NCBI RefSeq assembly: GCF_003952185.1
Contig: NZ_RXFS01000002.1
Span: 62,001 to 126,000 of the forward strand
DNA: 64,000 nucleotides
Origin: Variovorax sp. 679
Lineage (GTDB): Bacteria; Pseudomonadota; Gammaproteobacteria; Burkholderiales; Burkholderiaceae_C
Direction of reading: 5' to 3'
The notes beneath the pieces were generated by a model, which was given only the letters and a program-made list of their open reading frames with translations, made no database searches and was not told where the DNA came from. Position 1 is the first letter of the stretch; every line of letters begins with the position of its first letter. Made by a program: the position numbers and the translations under genes. Below, piece by piece: positions 19,152 through 31,184 of this stretch.

Positions 19152-20908
19152 GGCTGCTGCTCCCCGTTCACGCCATTCGGCGCCTTGACCAGGTGCACCA
19201 CCTGCGTGAACAGCCGGTCGTGCGCCCCTCCGGCCGAGCCTATGTGGACGATGCCCGTGTGCGTGAGCTTGTCCAGCGCGCCGATGACGAGTTCAAGCGT
19301 GTCGTCGTCGAACGCGCTGAAGGCTTCGTCCATCACCAGCCAGGGCGGGGCCTGCAGCACCACGCGGGCGAAGCCCAGCCGCAGCTGCTCGTCCATGCTG
19401 AGATCGCTCTCCCAGCGCCCGGTCGTGTCGAGCAACGGCTCCAGGCGCTGGAGGCCTACGCTCTCCAGCGCGCTCACCATGGCTTCTCTCGGATAAGTCG
19501 ACGGTTCCATCGCGTATGACAGCACTTCGGCCAGCGTGCCCCGGGGAATGTAGGGCGTGCCGCGTGGCATGTAGTGGATTGTCTCGCCTGCGGGCCGGCG
19601 CACGGTGCCCGAGCCCCAGGGCCAGAGGCCCGCGAGCGCCCTGAACAGCAGGGTCTTCTCGGTGCCCGGCGTGCCGAGGATCAACACGCACTGGCCGCGC
19701 TGCACGACGAGCTCCGGCGCATCCAGCTGGTCGTGACCGCTCCAGGAGCGAACCTCGATCGCCTCGAGCGCGAGCGTCCCGGCTTCGCCCTCCTCGTAGG
19801 CGATGCGGCTGCCGCCCGCCTGCGCCTCCAGGTCGGACGCCAGCATCCGGCGCAGGTCGGTGACGCGCAGCAGCGTGGCGCGCCAGTCGGCAATGATGCT
19901 GAAGTTGTCGACGAACCAGCGCAGCGACGACTGCGCCTGCGTGAAGGCCGCGGCGGCCATCATCAGGCCGCCGAACGAAACCTTCCCCGAGAAATACAGC
20001 GGCGCGGCCACCAGCGTCGGCGCAATGACGGTGACCCAGCCGAAGCCCGCGGTGGCCCAGGTCAGGTTGGTCAGCCCGAGCACCACGCGCGACGTGGCGC
20101 GCAGGACGTCGCCGAAATGCACGGCGACGCGACGCTTCTCGTCGGCTTCGCCGCCGGCCAGGGAAATGCCGTCCAGATGCTCGTTGATGCGCGTCAGCGA
20201 GAAGCGCAGTTCGCCTTCGCGCGCGTAGCGCTCGGCGTTGCGCGAGATCAGGCCGTTGCCGACCCAGTAGGTGACCATCGAGCCGATGACCGCATAGGCA
20301 ATCGCCGCCCACAGCATGAAGCCCGGCAGCACATGGTCCTGCCCGTTGAAGAAGATGCTGAAGTCCCTGGAGAGAACCCACAGCACGCTCGCGAAGCTGC
20401 CGAACAGCATCGTCGCCTGCAGCAGGCCCACGCCGAGGTTGACAGACAGGTCGCACAGCTTCAGCGTGTCCTCGTGCATGCGCTGGTCCGGGTGGGCTCC
20501 CATCGGGCCGCTGGCCTGGAGCCAGAACGCCCGGCGCGGCTGCAGCCACAGCCCCACGAGGTCATTGACCACGGCTTCGCGCAGCCTCAGCTGCAGGGTT
20601 TCGCCCAGCCACCTCTGCGCGACGTTCAAGACCAGCAGCACACCCGCAATCACCGCGAAGACGCCGACCTGCACGATGAATTCGTTCAGGTCGCGGCGCG
20701 AGATCGCGTCGTAGAACGGCTTGTTCCAGCTGTTGAGCTCGATCTGCCCATACGCCGTGAGCGCGACGACCACGACGATAGCGGCCATCAGCGCGACAAG
20801 CGTCTTCGCGACCGGGGACACGCGCAAGGCGCCGAGCAGCTCGCTGACCTGACGGAAGACGCCGGCCCTTGGAGCCGGTTCGGCACGGTTTTCCGGCCTT
20901 GCGCTCAT
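19148..20908 (-). CDS. SbmA/YddA-like ABC transporter (membrane + ATPase fusion) with degenerate ATPase motifs
   Basis: A 586-residue protein: an ABC_membrane_2 type transmembrane domain (about 30-350, with the family piece HPDQRMHEDTLKL) fused to a nucleotide-binding domain (about 375-570). Walker A reads GTPGTEKT: Glu417 replaces the last glycine, though Lys418 stays. The expected Q-loop Gln is missing in MPRGTPYIP. The signature reads LSMDEQ where LSxGEQ is usual (Asp506 for Gly), and the switch site reads IGS (Ser558) for GH. Walker B (WLVMDEA) and much of the fold are intact. SbmA/YddA relatives move peptides or cofactors. ATP turnover looks impaired. It overlaps genes on both sides. Confidence 0.82.
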   Translation of the reverse strand: MSARPENRAEPAPRAGVFRQVSELLGALRVSPVAKTLVALMAAIVVVVALTAYGQIELNSWNKPFYDAISRRDLNEFIVQVGVFAVIAGVLLVLNVAQRWLGETLQLRLREAVVNDLVGLWLQPRRAFWLQASGPMGAHPDQRMHEDTLKLCDLSVNLGVGLLQATMLFGSFASVLWVLSRDFSIFFNGQDHVLPGFMLWAAIAYAVIGSMVTYWVGNGLISRNAERYAREGELRFSLTRINEHLDGISLAGGEADEKRRVAVHFGDVLRATSRVVLGLTNLTWATAGFGWVTVIAPTLVAAPLYFSGKVSFGGLMMAAAAFTQAQSSLRWFVDNFSIIADWRATLLRVTDLRRMLASDLEAQAGGSRIAYEEGEAGTLALEAIEVRSWSGHDQLDAPELVVQRGQCVLILGTPGTEKTLLFRALAGLWPWGSGTVRRPAGETIHYMPRGTPYIPRGTLAEVLSYAMEPSTYPREAMVSALESVGLQRLEPLLDTTGRWESDLSMDEQLRLGFARVVLQAPPWLVMDEAFSAFDDDTLELVIGALDKLTHTGIVHIGSAGGAHDRLFTQVVHLVKAPNGVNGEQQP

Positions 20909-22308
20909 CGCCGCCGCGACGCCTGAGATGCGCTGGCCGCGATGCGGCGCGCCGAGACACACGAAATGAAGGCGGCGTGGCTCCAGGCGAGTTGCTTCGC
21001 CGAGGTCTGCGCGCCGCTGCGCTGATCGAACTGTTCCGACAGATCGCCACTGTCCGGCGTGTATGCGCGTACGGTGGCGAGGTAGGCGTCGCCGCGCTCC
21101 ATCCATTGGCTCGAACGGTGCGCTTCGCCGCCCTCAGCCGCGGCGGCGCGAAAACAGAACTCGGCGGCGCCGAGCGTCGAGAAGTAGTACGCGCCACCCG
21201 AGCAGTACACGTCGCCGGCGTACCGCCCCATCGCCGTGCCACGGCCTGCGGCACGACTGTGGTTGATCGGATAGGCCGCATCGAACAGCGCGTCGAGCCG
21301 CGCCAGCGTGGCTTGCATGCGCGGATCAAACGGGCCGTGGACGGACTCGGTGCCGAGGCTGTGGATCGCCGAGAGGATCACCGCGATGTCCAGCGCCTTC
21401 GGACCGGGCTGGCCGTCCGACAGCTCGCGCGAGCGGTAGTAGCCGCGCGCCGGGTCGCGATCGTCATCTTGTTCGTCCACCCAGTAGCCGTCGAGCAGGC
21501 GCAGCACGGCCTGCGACTCCTCCCGGCAGCGCTGCGCCTGCGCCGTCTCGCCCTGCCCCGCCAGCCATGCAGCGCCCTCGGCCAGCGCGGCTGCCGAGAC
21601 GCGCAGCGTGTAGTAGTGATGGCCGCTCTCCTCCTCCCAGATGTCGAACGACGGCTCGCGCCAATGGCGCAGCGTGAAGTCGAGGTCGAAGCGGATCAGC
21701 GGCGCGATCTCCGCCAGCAATGCCGCATCGAGGCGCCCGCCGGCCACCCAGCGCAGCAACGCCAGCGCACGCAACGGCGGCCCGTCGTGCTGGGGACGCG
21801 CCCACCGGAGGATGTCGAGCGTGCCGTCGGGGTTCACCCGTGTCTCGGCGGCCACCGCGTCGCCATGAACGCTCGCCAGATCGCCGTCCTCTCGCAGGTA
21901 CTGCAGCAGCTCGGAGGCCACGCGCTCCCTGCGGCCTTGCACCGCGGCAATCGCGCGGCCATCGAGTCCGTTCAGGGCAAGGCTGAAGCGGGTGAAATCG
22001 CGCAGATGCCGAAGGGCTTCGTCGCCGATGCGCCGGTCGGCATGGAGCAGCCGCAGCGCATCGATGACGACGGCGGAGTCCCGGAACCAATGAAAGAAGT
22101 AGTCCGGATCCGGGTCGTAGTTACCGAGCACGGGCGAGGCGACGATGGCGCCGGCGACCGGCCGCACGGTCTGGCCGAAGCCTTCGCGATGCTTGACGAT
22201 CGACACCGGAGAGATGCTGGACAGCATCGCACTCGCCGAATGCGAGAGCTGCCGTTCGAGCCAGGACTCGAACGCCGGGTCTTGCCGATTCGCCGCGCTG
22301 AAACTCAC
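20905..22308 (-). CDS. GH15 glucoamylase (glucan 1,4-alpha-glucosidase)
   Basis: A 467-residue (alpha/alpha)6-barrel enzyme without a signal peptide, so probably cytosolic. The general acid is Glu225 in DIWEEESGHHYYT; the general base is Glu425 in DLSEQFDQ, followed by the conserved SAKQLAWSHAAF. DPDYFFHWFRDSA near residue 67 is the usual sugar-contact motif. GH15 enzymes release glucose from the non-reducing end of alpha-glucans; some act on trehalose or dextran. Translation starts at a GTG (22308) overlapping the TGA of the GH144-like gene, and its stop overlaps the ABC gene start (20905-20908). Confidence 0.9.
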   Translation of the reverse strand: MSFSAANRQDPAFESWLERQLSHSASAMLSSISPVSIVKHREGFGQTVRPVAGAIVASPVLGNYDPDPDYFFHWFRDSAVVIDALRLLHADRRIGDEALRHLRDFTRFSLALNGLDGRAIAAVQGRRERVASELLQYLREDGDLASVHGDAVAAETRVNPDGTLDILRWARPQHDGPPLRALALLRWVAGGRLDAALLAEIAPLIRFDLDFTLRHWREPSFDIWEEESGHHYYTLRVSAAALAEGAAWLAGQGETAQAQRCREESQAVLRLLDGYWVDEQDDDRDPARGYYRSRELSDGQPGPKALDIAVILSAIHSLGTESVHGPFDPRMQATLARLDALFDAAYPINHSRAAGRGTAMGRYAGDVYCSGGAYYFSTLGAAEFCFRAAAAEGGEAHRSSQWMERGDAYLATVRAYTPDSGDLSEQFDQRSGAQTSAKQLAWSHAAFISCVSARRIAASASQASRRR

Positions 22309-23627
22309 GCAGGCGACTCCAGATGCGGGCTGCTGAAGTCCAGGCGGCGCAGCCCGGCCTGCACCTCGGGCGCACTCATGAACAGCTTCCACAGCAGACC
22401 CGTGCGATGGTTCTCCATCATCACGACGATCGGGCCCTGGTCGATGGCAAGGTAGGTGTCCGCGAACCAGCCGCGCGCCTCGCAGAACGCATCGATGAAG
22501 CCGTAGTCCCGCCACACGCGTTCGCCATGCGCGGTGAGGAAATGCCGCAGCACCTTCATCACCTCGGTGGGCGCATACGGCAGGCTGGCCAGCGCCGCCG
22601 TCGGCGAGATGGTGCCGTTGTCGTTGTTCGGGTCGTGCGCAAGATAGCCGTCGGGGTCGTCGCTCGCGGTCAGGCCCCAGCACGATTCGCCATAACCCGC
22701 AAAGCCCCGGGGGTTGGCGATGCAGTGCGCGCGGTTGACCTGCACGTGGCGGCGGTTGAGTTCCCAGTAGTCCGCGTAGCGGTCCTTCAGGCCGCGCGGA
22801 TCGAGGCCGCAGAACGAGTAGTGCGCGAAGAACAGCGGGCCACCATTCGGCGGCCCCAGCGGCAGTTCGATGCCGTGGTACGAGCGGCCGTTGAGGAAGT
22901 CGGGGCCGGAAGCGAAGCCGCGGTGGTAGACCTTCGGATCGATCGCATGGCGCGGTGCGGCCGCGGCCAGGAAGTAGGTGATGAGGCACTCGTTCCAGCC
23001 GTGCACCTCGTGGTTCATCGCCCAGCCGTGCTTCGGGCTCCAGTGCCAGTACAGCACGTCGCGTCCGCCCTGGGTGAACCAGTTCCATTCGACCTCGTGC
23101 CACAGCATGTCGAAGTCGGCGCGCAGCCGGCGCACCATGGCCGTGTCCTCGTTGAAATACTGGCGCGCGCAGAGCAGGCCCATGCAGAGGAACGAAGTCT
23201 CGACCAGGTCGCCCGCGTCGTCCTTGGGGCTCATCGGGATCGTCTCGCCGCTCGCCCCGTCCATGAAATGCGGGAAGGTGCCGTGGTAGCGCCTGGCGCG
23301 AAGGAGCGCGTCGCGCATGCGCCCGAGGCGCTCCAGTGCCGCGTCTCGCGTGACCCAGCCGCGTTCCACCGCGACGATCAGGGCCATGATGCCGAAGCCC
23401 GTGCCGCCGATCGCGACTCTCTCGTCGGCCAGGTCTTCGCCAGTGGCGCCGACGAGCGTGCGGCGGTCGAGCGCCAGGCCGCTGGCGGCATCCGCGCCGT
23501 CCCAGAAATAGCGGAAGGTCTGCCGCTGCACCGCGTCGATCAAGGCCTCATCGGGCAGGGCTGCCAGCGCCCTCGGGTTCCTGTCATCCTTCAGCACGAA
23601 CGGTTCCTTTCGTGGTTGTCCCGGCAT
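22305..23627 (-). CDS. Glycoamylase-domain protein (PF10091; GH144 endo-beta-1,2-glucanase type)
   Basis: About 440 residues, no evident signal peptide. Family landmarks: RQTFRYFWDGAD, DLVETSFLCMGLLCARQYF, HEVHGWNECLITYFLA, FAHYSFCGLDPRG, GYGESCWGLTASD, DNGTISPTAALASLPYAP and IDQGPIVVMMENHRTGLLW. Characterised members of this family (GH144) are endo-beta-1,2-glucanases; the older name 'glucoamylase' is from fold similarity. Start is uncertain: ATG 23627 is used here, GTG 23684 extends it, and GTG 23597 has the best ribosome site (AAAGGAA). It is first of four overlapping genes. The divergent GH3 gene could process its oligosaccharide products. Confidence 0.82.
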   Translation of the reverse strand: MPGQPRKEPFVLKDDRNPRALAALPDEALIDAVQRQTFRYFWDGADAASGLALDRRTLVGATGEDLADERVAIGGTGFGIMALIVAVERGWVTRDAALERLGRMRDALLRARRYHGTFPHFMDGASGETIPMSPKDDAGDLVETSFLCMGLLCARQYFNEDTAMVRRLRADFDMLWHEVEWNWFTQGGRDVLYWHWSPKHGWAMNHEVHGWNECLITYFLAAAAPRHAIDPKVYHRGFASGPDFLNGRSYHGIELPLGPPNGGPLFFAHYSFCGLDPRGLKDRYADYWELNRRHVQVNRAHCIANPRGFAGYGESCWGLTASDDPDGYLAHDPNNDNGTISPTAALASLPYAPTEVMKVLRHFLTAHGERVWRDYGFIDAFCEARGWFADTYLAIDQGPIVVMMENHRTGLLWKLFMSAPEVQAGLRRLDFSSPHLESPA

Positions 23628-25870
23628 GTCACGTCCGGTTTCATCGAGGCATCGACGCCACATGGCCGATGTGTCCTCACCCACAGCATGCCATCATTAG
23701 GTCCCCTGGGTTCTATTCGAGAAATCCCTGATGAGCCGTATCGATACCCTCATGGCCCGGATGACGCTTGCCGAAAAGCTCGGCCAGCTCACGATGACCG
23801 CCTCCAGCTACACGGTCACCGGACCGGTGCTCGCCGGAGACTCCACGCAGTCGATCGTCGACGGCACCGTCGGCAACCTGCTGAACATGGTCGGTGCCGG
23901 CCCCACGCACGAGATGCAGCGGCTGGCCGTCGAGAAGTCGCGGCTCGGCATTCCGCTGTTGATCGGCCTGGACATCATCCATGGCCATCGCACACTCTTC
24001 CCGATCCCGCTCGCGGAGGCCGGTACCTTCGACGACAAGCTCTGGGAGCGCACGGCGCGCGAGGCCGCACGCGAAGGCGCCGCCGACGGCCTTGCGATGA
24101 CCTTCGCGCCGATGCTCGACGTATCGCGCGATCCCCGCTGGGGCCGCACCGCGGAGGGCCCCGGCGAAGACCCCTGGTTGAACGCACGCATCGCACAGGC
24201 CAAGGTGCGCGGCTTCCAGGGCGCCGACCTGTCGTCGGCCGAGTCGCTGGCCGCCTGCGCGAAGCATTTCGTCGCATACGGTGCGGTCAACGCGGGGCGG
24301 GAATACGCCTCGGTCGACATCTCCGAGCGCACCTTGCGCGAGGTGCATCTGCCGGGCTTCGCGGCGGCCGTGCGCGCCGGCGTCGCGACGCTGATGCCCG
24401 CCTTCACCGATCTCAACGGCGTGCCGATGACGGCGCACATCCCCCTGCTGCACGACTGGCTGCGCGGCGAGATGGGCTTCGACGGCGTCATCGTCAGCGA
24501 CTACAACGCGATCGCGGAACTGATCAAGCACGGCGTTGCCGCCGATCTCGTCGACGCCGCGGTGCTGGCGCTGAAGGCCGGCGTCGACATCGACATGATG
24601 GCCGACGCGTACCGCAAGGGCCTGCCCGTCGCGCTCGAGCAGGGACGGGTGACGATCGAGGAGATCGACGCGAGCGTACGCCGCGTGCTGCGGCTCAAGG
24701 AGCAGCTCGGCCTGTTCGACGACCCTTACCGCCGTGGCGCGACACCGGAGCCCGCGGAGGCCGTCGCCGAGCGGCGCATGGTGGCGCGCGACGCCTCGCG
24801 CAAGGCCATCGTCATGCTGAAGAACGAGCGCGACACCCTGCCGCTGCCCGCGGCGGCGAAGGCACTGTGTGTCATCGGCCCGCTGGCCGATGCGATCACC
24901 GAGATGAAAGGCCCGTGGTGGGGCGCCGGCGAAAACGAGCCGCACGTCAGCGTACTTGCCGGCCTGCGCGCCGCGCTGCCGCAGGCCGACATCCGCCACG
25001 CACCGGGCGTCGCCATCGAGAGCGACGACGACAGCGGCATCGATGCGGCTGTCGCGTTGTGCGACGGCGCTGATGCCGTCGTGCTCTGCCTTGGCGAGCG
25101 TGCCACCATGAGCGGCGAGGCGGCGAGCCGAGCCACGCCCGCGCTTCCCGGCCGGCAGCAAGCCCTGGCCGAGGCGGTGATAGCCCGCGCACGCGCGCTC
25201 GGCATCCCTGTCGTCGCGATCCTGTTCTCGGGCCGCCCACTCGTCGTCCCCTGGCTGTCCGAACACGCCGATGCGCTGCTGGCAGCGTGGTTCCTCGGTG
25301 TCGAGGCCGGCAATGCGATTGCCGACGTGGTCACGGGCCGGGCAACGCCGGGCGGTCGCACGCCGATGAGCTGGCCGCGCGCCATCGGGCAGGTGCCCGT
25401 CTACTTCGGCCAGCGTCCCACCGGCAGGCCGATGAATCCCGGCGACTACTTCACGAGCAGGTACCAGGACGTCGACAACTCGCCGCTGTATGCCTTCGGC
25501 CATGGCCTGACCTACGGCCGGTTTGTCTACGACGAACTCCAGGTCGAGCCGCGGCGCGTGCGCGAGCAGGACACGCTGAAGATCAGCGTCAGGCTGAGCA
25601 ACGTCGGCGCGCGCGAGGCCGAGGAGACTGTCTTCCTGTTCATTCGCACCAAGGTGGGCCGCGTCACCCTGCCGTTGCTGGAGCTCAGGGGCTACGCCAA
25701 GCTGCGACTGATGCCCGGCGAAGCCGGCTCGGTGAAGCTGGAGCTGCCGGCGGCCGAGTTGCGCTACCTCGGTCCAGACCTGCAACCTTTGTTCGAGGCG
25801 GGCGAAGTCGAGATTCTTGTCGGGCCGAGCGCCGAGCAATCAGGATTGCTGCGCCAGACCATCGAATTGA

Positions 25871-27990
<2,120 letters not shown>

Positions 27991-28035
27991 GCGCGGACAC
28001 ACGACAAGAACATCACCACTCCACGAGACATCACC

Positions 28036-29487
28036 ATGCGCGTCTTCAGTGCCTCCCTCGCCACCGAAACCAACACCTTCGGCCCGATGCCGACGGGCCT
28101 GGCCTCCTTCAAGGACCGCGGCTACTTCGCCGCCGGCAAGCACCCCGACGCGATGACGCTGTTCTCGGGCCCGCTGTGGGCCGCACGCATGCGCGGCGCC
28201 GACAAGGGCTGGACGCTGTTCGAAGGCATGGTGGCCGGCGCGCAGCCCAGCGGCACCACCACGCGCCACGCCTACGAGACGCTGCGCGACGAACTGCTGA
28301 ACGACCTGCGCGCGGTGCTGCCGGTCGACATGGTGCTGCTCGGCCTGCACGGCGCGATGGTGGCCGACGGCTACGACGACTGCGAGGGCGACCTGCTGGC
28401 GCGCGTACGGCAGATCGTCGGGCCCGACGTGGTGATCGGCGCGGAGCTCGATCCGCACAACCACCTCACGCCGCAGATGATCTCCAACGCCGACGTGATG
28501 ATCTCCTTCAAGGAGTACCCGCACACCGACGTGCTCGAGCGCGGGCTGGAGCTGGTCGACATCTGCGCCGCCACGGTCGAGGGCAAGGTCCGGCCGGTGC
28601 CCGCGGTGGTCGACTGCGACATGATCGTCACCGTGCACACCTCGCGCGAGCCCGCGCGCGGCTTCGTCGAGCGCATGCAGTCGCTCGAAGGCAAGAACGG
28701 CGTGCTCTCGATCTCGCTCACGCACGGCTTCTCGTGGGGCGACGTGCCCGAGATGGGCACCAAGGTGCTGGTCTACACCGACGGCGACAAGGCCCAGGCC
28801 GACCTGCTGGCGCGCCAGCTCGCGGACGAGGTCATCGCCATGCGCGACGGACTCACCGTGAACTACCCTGGCATCGATGCATCGCTCGACGAGGCGCTGG
28901 CCTTCGACGGCGGTCCGGTGGTGCTGGCCGATGGCGCGGACAACCCCGGCGGCGGCGCTGCGAGCGACTCCACCTTCATCCTGCGTCGCATGGTCGAGCG
29001 CGGCATCGTCAATGCGGCGCTGGGCCCGATGTGGGACCCGATCGCGGTTCGCATCGCCTTCGACGCCGGCGTGGGCGCCAGGCTGCAGATGCGCATCGGC
29101 GGCAAGATCAGCCCGCTGTCGGGCGACCCGCTCGACCTCGACTGCACCGTGAAGGCGCTCAAGCACGACCTGGTGATGACCGGCCTGGCCGGCACGCCCA
29201 CGCCGATGGGCGACTGCGCGCTGGTCGAGGCCAACGGCGTCGAGATCGTGCTGATCACGCTGCGCAACCAGGCGATGGGCACCGACCTGTTCACGCAGCT
29301 CGGCTGCGACCTCGCCGCGAAGAAGATCATCGTCGTGAAGTCGTCGCAGCACTTCTATGCGTCGTACTCCAAGGTGGCGAAGCACGTCATCTACGCGGGC
29401 GCACCTGGCGCCGTCACGCTCGACCTGAACACGCTGCCGTACCGCAAGGCCCGCCTGCCCAAGTGGCCGATCGGCGTAGCGGCCTGA
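28036..29487 (+). CDS. M81-family metallopeptidase (MlrC type)
   Basis: A 483-residue protein with MlrC N- and C-terminal domains: FSASLATETNTFGP at the start, LLGLHGAMVADGYDDCEGDL with the probable metal ligands, ELDPHNHLT, ISFKEYPHTD, and the C-terminal VVLADGADNPGGGAASDST and VVKSSQHFYASY. MlrC of Sphingomonas cleaves the linear peptide products of microcystin, which contain D-amino acids. No mlrA, mlrB or mlrD homologue is present, so microcystin itself is not implied. In this operon it probably hydrolyses imported peptides containing D-residues or unusual amide bonds. Confidence 0.9.
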   Translation: MRVFSASLATETNTFGPMPTGLASFKDRGYFAAGKHPDAMTLFSGPLWAARMRGADKGWTLFEGMVAGAQPSGTTTRHAYETLRDELLNDLRAVLPVDMVLLGLHGAMVADGYDDCEGDLLARVRQIVGPDVVIGAELDPHNHLTPQMISNADVMISFKEYPHTDVLERGLELVDICAATVEGKVRPVPAVVDCDMIVTVHTSREPARGFVERMQSLEGKNGVLSISLTHGFSWGDVPEMGTKVLVYTDGDKAQADLLARQLADEVIAMRDGLTVNYPGIDASLDEALAFDGGPVVLADGADNPGGGAASDSTFILRRMVERGIVNAALGPMWDPIAVRIAFDAGVGARLQMRIGGKISPLSGDPLDLDCTVKALKHDLVMTGLAGTPTPMGDCALVEANGVEIVLITLRNQAMGTDLFTQLGCDLAAKKIIVVKSSQHFYASYSKVAKHVIYAGAPGAVTLDLNTLPYRKARLPKWPIGVAA

Positions 29488-29537
29488 GCCTCTCCTCTTT
29501 CTTTTTCCTGCTGCCTTCCCTGACCGGAGAACCGACG

Positions 29538-31127
29538 ATGAAACGACGGACGCTTGGCGCCCTTGCCGCCCTGGCCATTTCCACCGCCTTCGCGGCGAGC
29601 CTTCCCGCGCATGCCCAGACGCCGCAGCCCAAGACGCTGAAGGTGGTGGCGCACGCCGACCTGAAGATCCTCGACCCGACCTTCACCACCGCCTACATCT
29701 CGCGCAACTTCGGCTACATGGTCTACGACACGCTGTTCGCGCAGGACGCGAACGGCAAGCCCCAGCCGCAGATGGTCGAAAAGTACACAGCCTCGAAGGA
29801 CGGCAAGCAGTGGAACTTCACGCTGCGCCCCGGCCTCAAGTTTTCCGACGGCAGCGCGGTGACTTCTGCCGATGCCGTCGCCTCGCTGCAGCGCTGGGCC
29901 ACGCGCGACAGCCTGGGCCGCGCAATGACGGCCAGCGGCGCCGAATGGAAGGCAACCGACGCGCGCAGCTTCACGCTCACGCTGAACGAGCCCTTCGGCA
30001 TGGTGCTCGACGCACTGGCCAAGCCCTCGGGCTTTCCGCCGGTGGTGCTGCCCGAGCGGCTGGCGAAGATGCCGGCCACCGCGCCGCTGCCTGAAGTACT
30101 GGGCTCGGGCCCCTTCGTCTTCAAGCGCGACGAATGGGTGCCTGGCAACAAGGCGGTGTTCGTGCGCAACCCCAACTACGTGGCGCGCAGCGAACCGAGC
30201 AGCGGCCTGGCCGGCAGCAAGAAGAGCAGCTTCGAGCGCGTCGAATGGCTCTACCTGCCTGACGCCAACAGCGCGGTGGCGGCGCTCAAGCGCGGCGAGG
30301 TCGACATCATCGAGCAATTGCCGCCCGACTACATCGCACCGCTGCGCACCGACACGGGCGTGAAGATCGGCTCCGGCGGCGCCTACCAGGGCTTCCTGGT
30401 GATGAACCAGCTGCACCCGCCCTTCGACAACCCGAAGGTGCGCCAGGCGCTGCTGCAAGCCGTGAGCCAGGAGCGCTTCATGGCGGCCATGGGCTTTCCG
30501 CTGGACATGCGCATGGCCTACTGCGCCACCTACTTCATCTGCGGCAGCCCCAACGACACCCCGGCCGGTGCCGACCCTTACCGCAAGGCCGACGTGGCCA
30601 AGGCCAAGCAGCTGCTCGCGGCCTCGGGCTACAAAGGCGAGAAGGTGGTGCTGATGGTGCCCAGCGACGTGCCCTACCTCAACGCCGAGGCGCTGATGGC
30701 CGCTCAGACCATGAAGAGCATCGGCCTGAACGTCGATGCGCAGAGCATGGACTGGGCCTCCATCGGCGCGCGCCGCGCCAAGCGCGATGCGGCCGACGCC
30801 GGCGGCTGGAACATGTATGTCACCGTGGCCGGCGAGTTCGATGCCAACTCGCCCATCAGCAATGCCTACCTGGGCGCAGCCTGCGGCAACACGCTGCCGG
30901 GCTGGCCCTGCGACAAGCCGCTCGACGAGCTGCGCACCGCATGGCTGAAGGAAACCGCGCCGGCCAAGCGCAAGGAACTGCTCGATGCCTTCCAGCGCCG
31001 CGCCTACGAGGCCGTGCCGTACATCAACGCGGGCCAGTACTCGGCCGCCTTCGCCGCGCGCGCCAACCTGAAGGGGCTGGACAAGCTCTGGTCGGGCATG
31101 CCGACAGTCTGGGCGCTCGACAGGTAA
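29538..31127 (+). CDS. Peptide ABC transporter substrate-binding protein (SBP_bac_5)
   Basis: A 529-residue periplasmic receptor with a signal peptide (MKRRTLGALAALAIS, cut near PAHAQT). It has the oligopeptide/dipeptide receptor body: ILDPTFTTAYISRNFGYMVYD, KWNFTLRPGLKFSDG-type segment and the SRE-like ligand regions. Length fits DppA/OppA. It starts 50 nt after the M81 gene and precedes two permeases and two ATPases. A much longer open frame through this region is an artefact of G+C-rich DNA; the ATG at 29538 follows GACCGGAGAA. Confidence 0.93.
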   Translation: MKRRTLGALAALAISTAFAASLPAHAQTPQPKTLKVVAHADLKILDPTFTTAYISRNFGYMVYDTLFAQDANGKPQPQMVEKYTASKDGKQWNFTLRPGLKFSDGSAVTSADAVASLQRWATRDSLGRAMTASGAEWKATDARSFTLTLNEPFGMVLDALAKPSGFPPVVLPERLAKMPATAPLPEVLGSGPFVFKRDEWVPGNKAVFVRNPNYVARSEPSSGLAGSKKSSFERVEWLYLPDANSAVAALKRGEVDIIEQLPPDYIAPLRTDTGVKIGSGGAYQGFLVMNQLHPPFDNPKVRQALLQAVSQERFMAAMGFPLDMRMAYCATYFICGSPNDTPAGADPYRKADVAKAKQLLAASGYKGEKVVLMVPSDVPYLNAEALMAAQTMKSIGLNVDAQSMDWASIGARRAKRDAADAGGWNMYVTVAGEFDANSPISNAYLGAACGNTLPGWPCDKPLDELRTAWLKETAPAKRKELLDAFQRRAYEAVPYINAGQYSAAFAARANLKGLDKLWSGMPTVWALDR

Positions 31128-31184
31128 GGGCCCGCCCCGCCAGCCAGCACCTCGCCAGCCAGCCAACAGTTCAAGGGCATCGCC

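Noticed and set aside
20905-22308. GH15 thought to lack its base because the GAQ segment has Ala where GEQ occurs in fungal enzymes
   Set aside because: Counting back from the conserved Trp, the base aligns to the Glu in LSEQFD, which is present.
22309-23103. Long N-terminal extension of the GH15 gene
   Set aside because: It is the shadow of the GH144-type gene; the GH15 family start fits the GTG at 22308.
28036-29487. Microcystin degradation (mlr) cluster
   Set aside because: Only an MlrC-type gene is present; mlrA, mlrB and mlrD homologues are missing.
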